A stretch of 5,712 nucleotides of DNA from Pedosphaera sp. (lineage in GTDB: Bacteria > Verrucomicrobiota > Verrucomicrobiia > Limisphaerales > SIAT01). Location of the stretch: NCBI GenBank assembly GCA_009691645.1, contig SIAT01000118.1, positions 1-5,712 of the forward strand. The letters are read 5' to 3'. Below, piece after piece: positions 5,188 through 5,712 of this stretch. The notes below the pieces were generated by a model. The model ran no database searches and was not told where the DNA came from. It saw only the letters and a list, made by a program, of their open reading frames with translations. Each line of letters begins with the position of its first letter. The first letter of the stretch is position 1. The translations under genes and the position numbers were made by a program.

Positions 5188-5215
5188 TTGCGACCTACCG
5201 GCGGCCTGTTAACAA
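5188..5215 (+). promoter_or_regulatory. Weak candidate promoter for the MFS gene
   Basis: TTGCGA (5188-5193, 4 of 6 to the -35 consensus) lies 16 bases before TAACAA (5210-5215, a poor -10) with TG one base ahead of it (5207-5208). A promoter is expected between the terminator and the MFS start, but this match is weak. Confidence 0.2.
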
Positions 5216-5238
5216 CGCACCGCAACCGACCAACGCAC

Positions 5239-5712
5239 ATGAGCAACAATCCGAATGGGTCGCAGCCGTGGTGGCGCGACCTCACCCCCTACCACTGGTT
5301 CGTCTTCGCCATGGCCACGCTCGCGTGGCTCTTCGATTGCCTCGACCAACAACTCTTCCTCCTCGCCCGCAACGGCGCGTTGCAGGCGCTGCTGCCGCCG
5401 GGCACGGATCCTTCGGAAGTGAAGAAGTTCGGCGGTTACGCCACCTCGATCTTCGTCATCGGTTGGGCCACGGGTGGACTGATCTTCGGTGCAGTCGGCG
5501 ATCGCTTCGGGCGCGCTCGTACACTCACATTCACCGTGCTCATCTATTCGGTTTGCACCGGGCTCTCCGCCCTGTCGGTTGGCTGGCTGGATTTCGCAAT
5601 CTACCGTTTCCTTACCGGCCTCGGCGTCGGCGGCGTGTTTGGTCTCGCCGTTGCGCTGGTGGCGGACAGCCTGCCGGAACGTTCACGCACTGGCGCACTC
5701 GGCACGCTGCAG
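5239..5712 (+). CDS. Major facilitator superfamily transporter, 5' part (3' end outside window)
   Basis: The frame stays open to the last base, giving the first 158 residues of a protein usually about 400-500 long. MFS proteins are inner-membrane secondary carriers. Residues 1-17 are a short polar cytosolic start; hydrophobic segments lie near 18-40 (TM1, with FDCLDQQLF), 66-88 (TM2), 95-117 (TM3) and 117-142 (TM4). The loop after TM2 holds the hallmark motif A, GAVGDRFGRART (84-95), and TM4 carries RFLTGLGVGGVFG (123-135), which resembles motif B. The acidic residues of TM1 (Asp33, Asp36) suggest a proton-coupled carrier, but the substrate cannot be told from this half. It lies beyond the operon terminator and is thus a separate transcription unit. 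No SD precedes the ATG; an in-frame TTG at 5188 is a less likely start because the ATG gives a usual MFS N-terminus. Confidence 0.9.
   Translation, partial: MSNNPNGSQPWWRDLTPYHWFVFAMATLAWLFDCLDQQLFLLARNGALQALLPPGTDPSEVKKFGGYATSIFVIGWATGGLIFGAVGDRFGRARTLTFTVLIYSVCTGLSALSVGWLDFAIYRFLTGLGVGGVFGLAVALVADSLPERSRTGALGTLQ

Noticed and set aside
5175..5238. Riboswitch or operator before the MFS gene
   Set aside because: The 64-base gap is too short for known riboswitch classes and holds no clear inverted repeat beyond the short GTTAAC palindrome at 5208-5213.
1..5712. Search for CRISPR arrays, insertion sequences, tRNA or rRNA genes, and phage or defence genes
   Set aside because: No spaced direct repeats, transposase motifs, cloverleaf-like segments or such coding regions were seen; the cluster is continuous housekeeping DNA.

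Overview
The window looks like chromosomal DNA of a GC-rich bacterium. It carries the end of the large ribosomal-protein cluster: the 3' half of secY, map, an infA-like gene, rpmJ, rpsM, rpsK, rpsD, rpoA and rplQ, all on the + strand. A clear intrinsic terminator closes the cluster, and the 5' part of an unrelated MFS transporter gene follows. I would place the source in the PVC group, most likely Verrucomicrobiota. This is inferred from the style of the RpoA and SecY proteins, the long Ala/Pro/Lys-rich N-terminal tail on S11, secY followed directly by map without adk, and the scarcity of Shine-Dalgarno (SD) sequences. No taxonomic marker was searched, so the assignment is tentative.

Layout: secY (incomplete at its 5' end) runs from 1 to 714. 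After 36 bases comes map (751-1521), whose last 34 bases overlap a divergent infA (1488-1718). rpmJ (1725-1838) is too small for most ORF callers but is unmistakable. rpsM (1850-2245), rpsK (2283-2849) and rpsD (2884-3495) follow with short T-rich gaps, one of which holds an 11-base tandem repeat. A 103-base gap, the longest inside the cluster, separates rpsD from rpoA (3599-4615) and can form two hairpins. rplQ (4636-5121) has the best SD in the window. The terminator is at 5140-5174, and a new transcription unit probably starts before the MFS gene (5239 to the window end). No other stretch above 300 bases lacks a gene.

The genes serve protein synthesis and its coupled steps: SecY exports nascent proteins, MAP trims their first Met, IF-1 helps start translation, S13, S11, S4, L17 and L36 are ribosomal parts, and RpoA is the assembly scaffold of RNA polymerase. 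In well-studied bacteria S4 is the feedback repressor of this operon; whether that holds here is unknown.

This is mostly an ordinary conserved locus and I see no new multi-gene system. The points worth a second look are the divergent IF-1 within a map-infA pair of different codon use, the structured rpsD-rpoA gap, the SD-poor GATTTT-type leaders with a tandem repeat, the S11 tail, and an insertion in L17.
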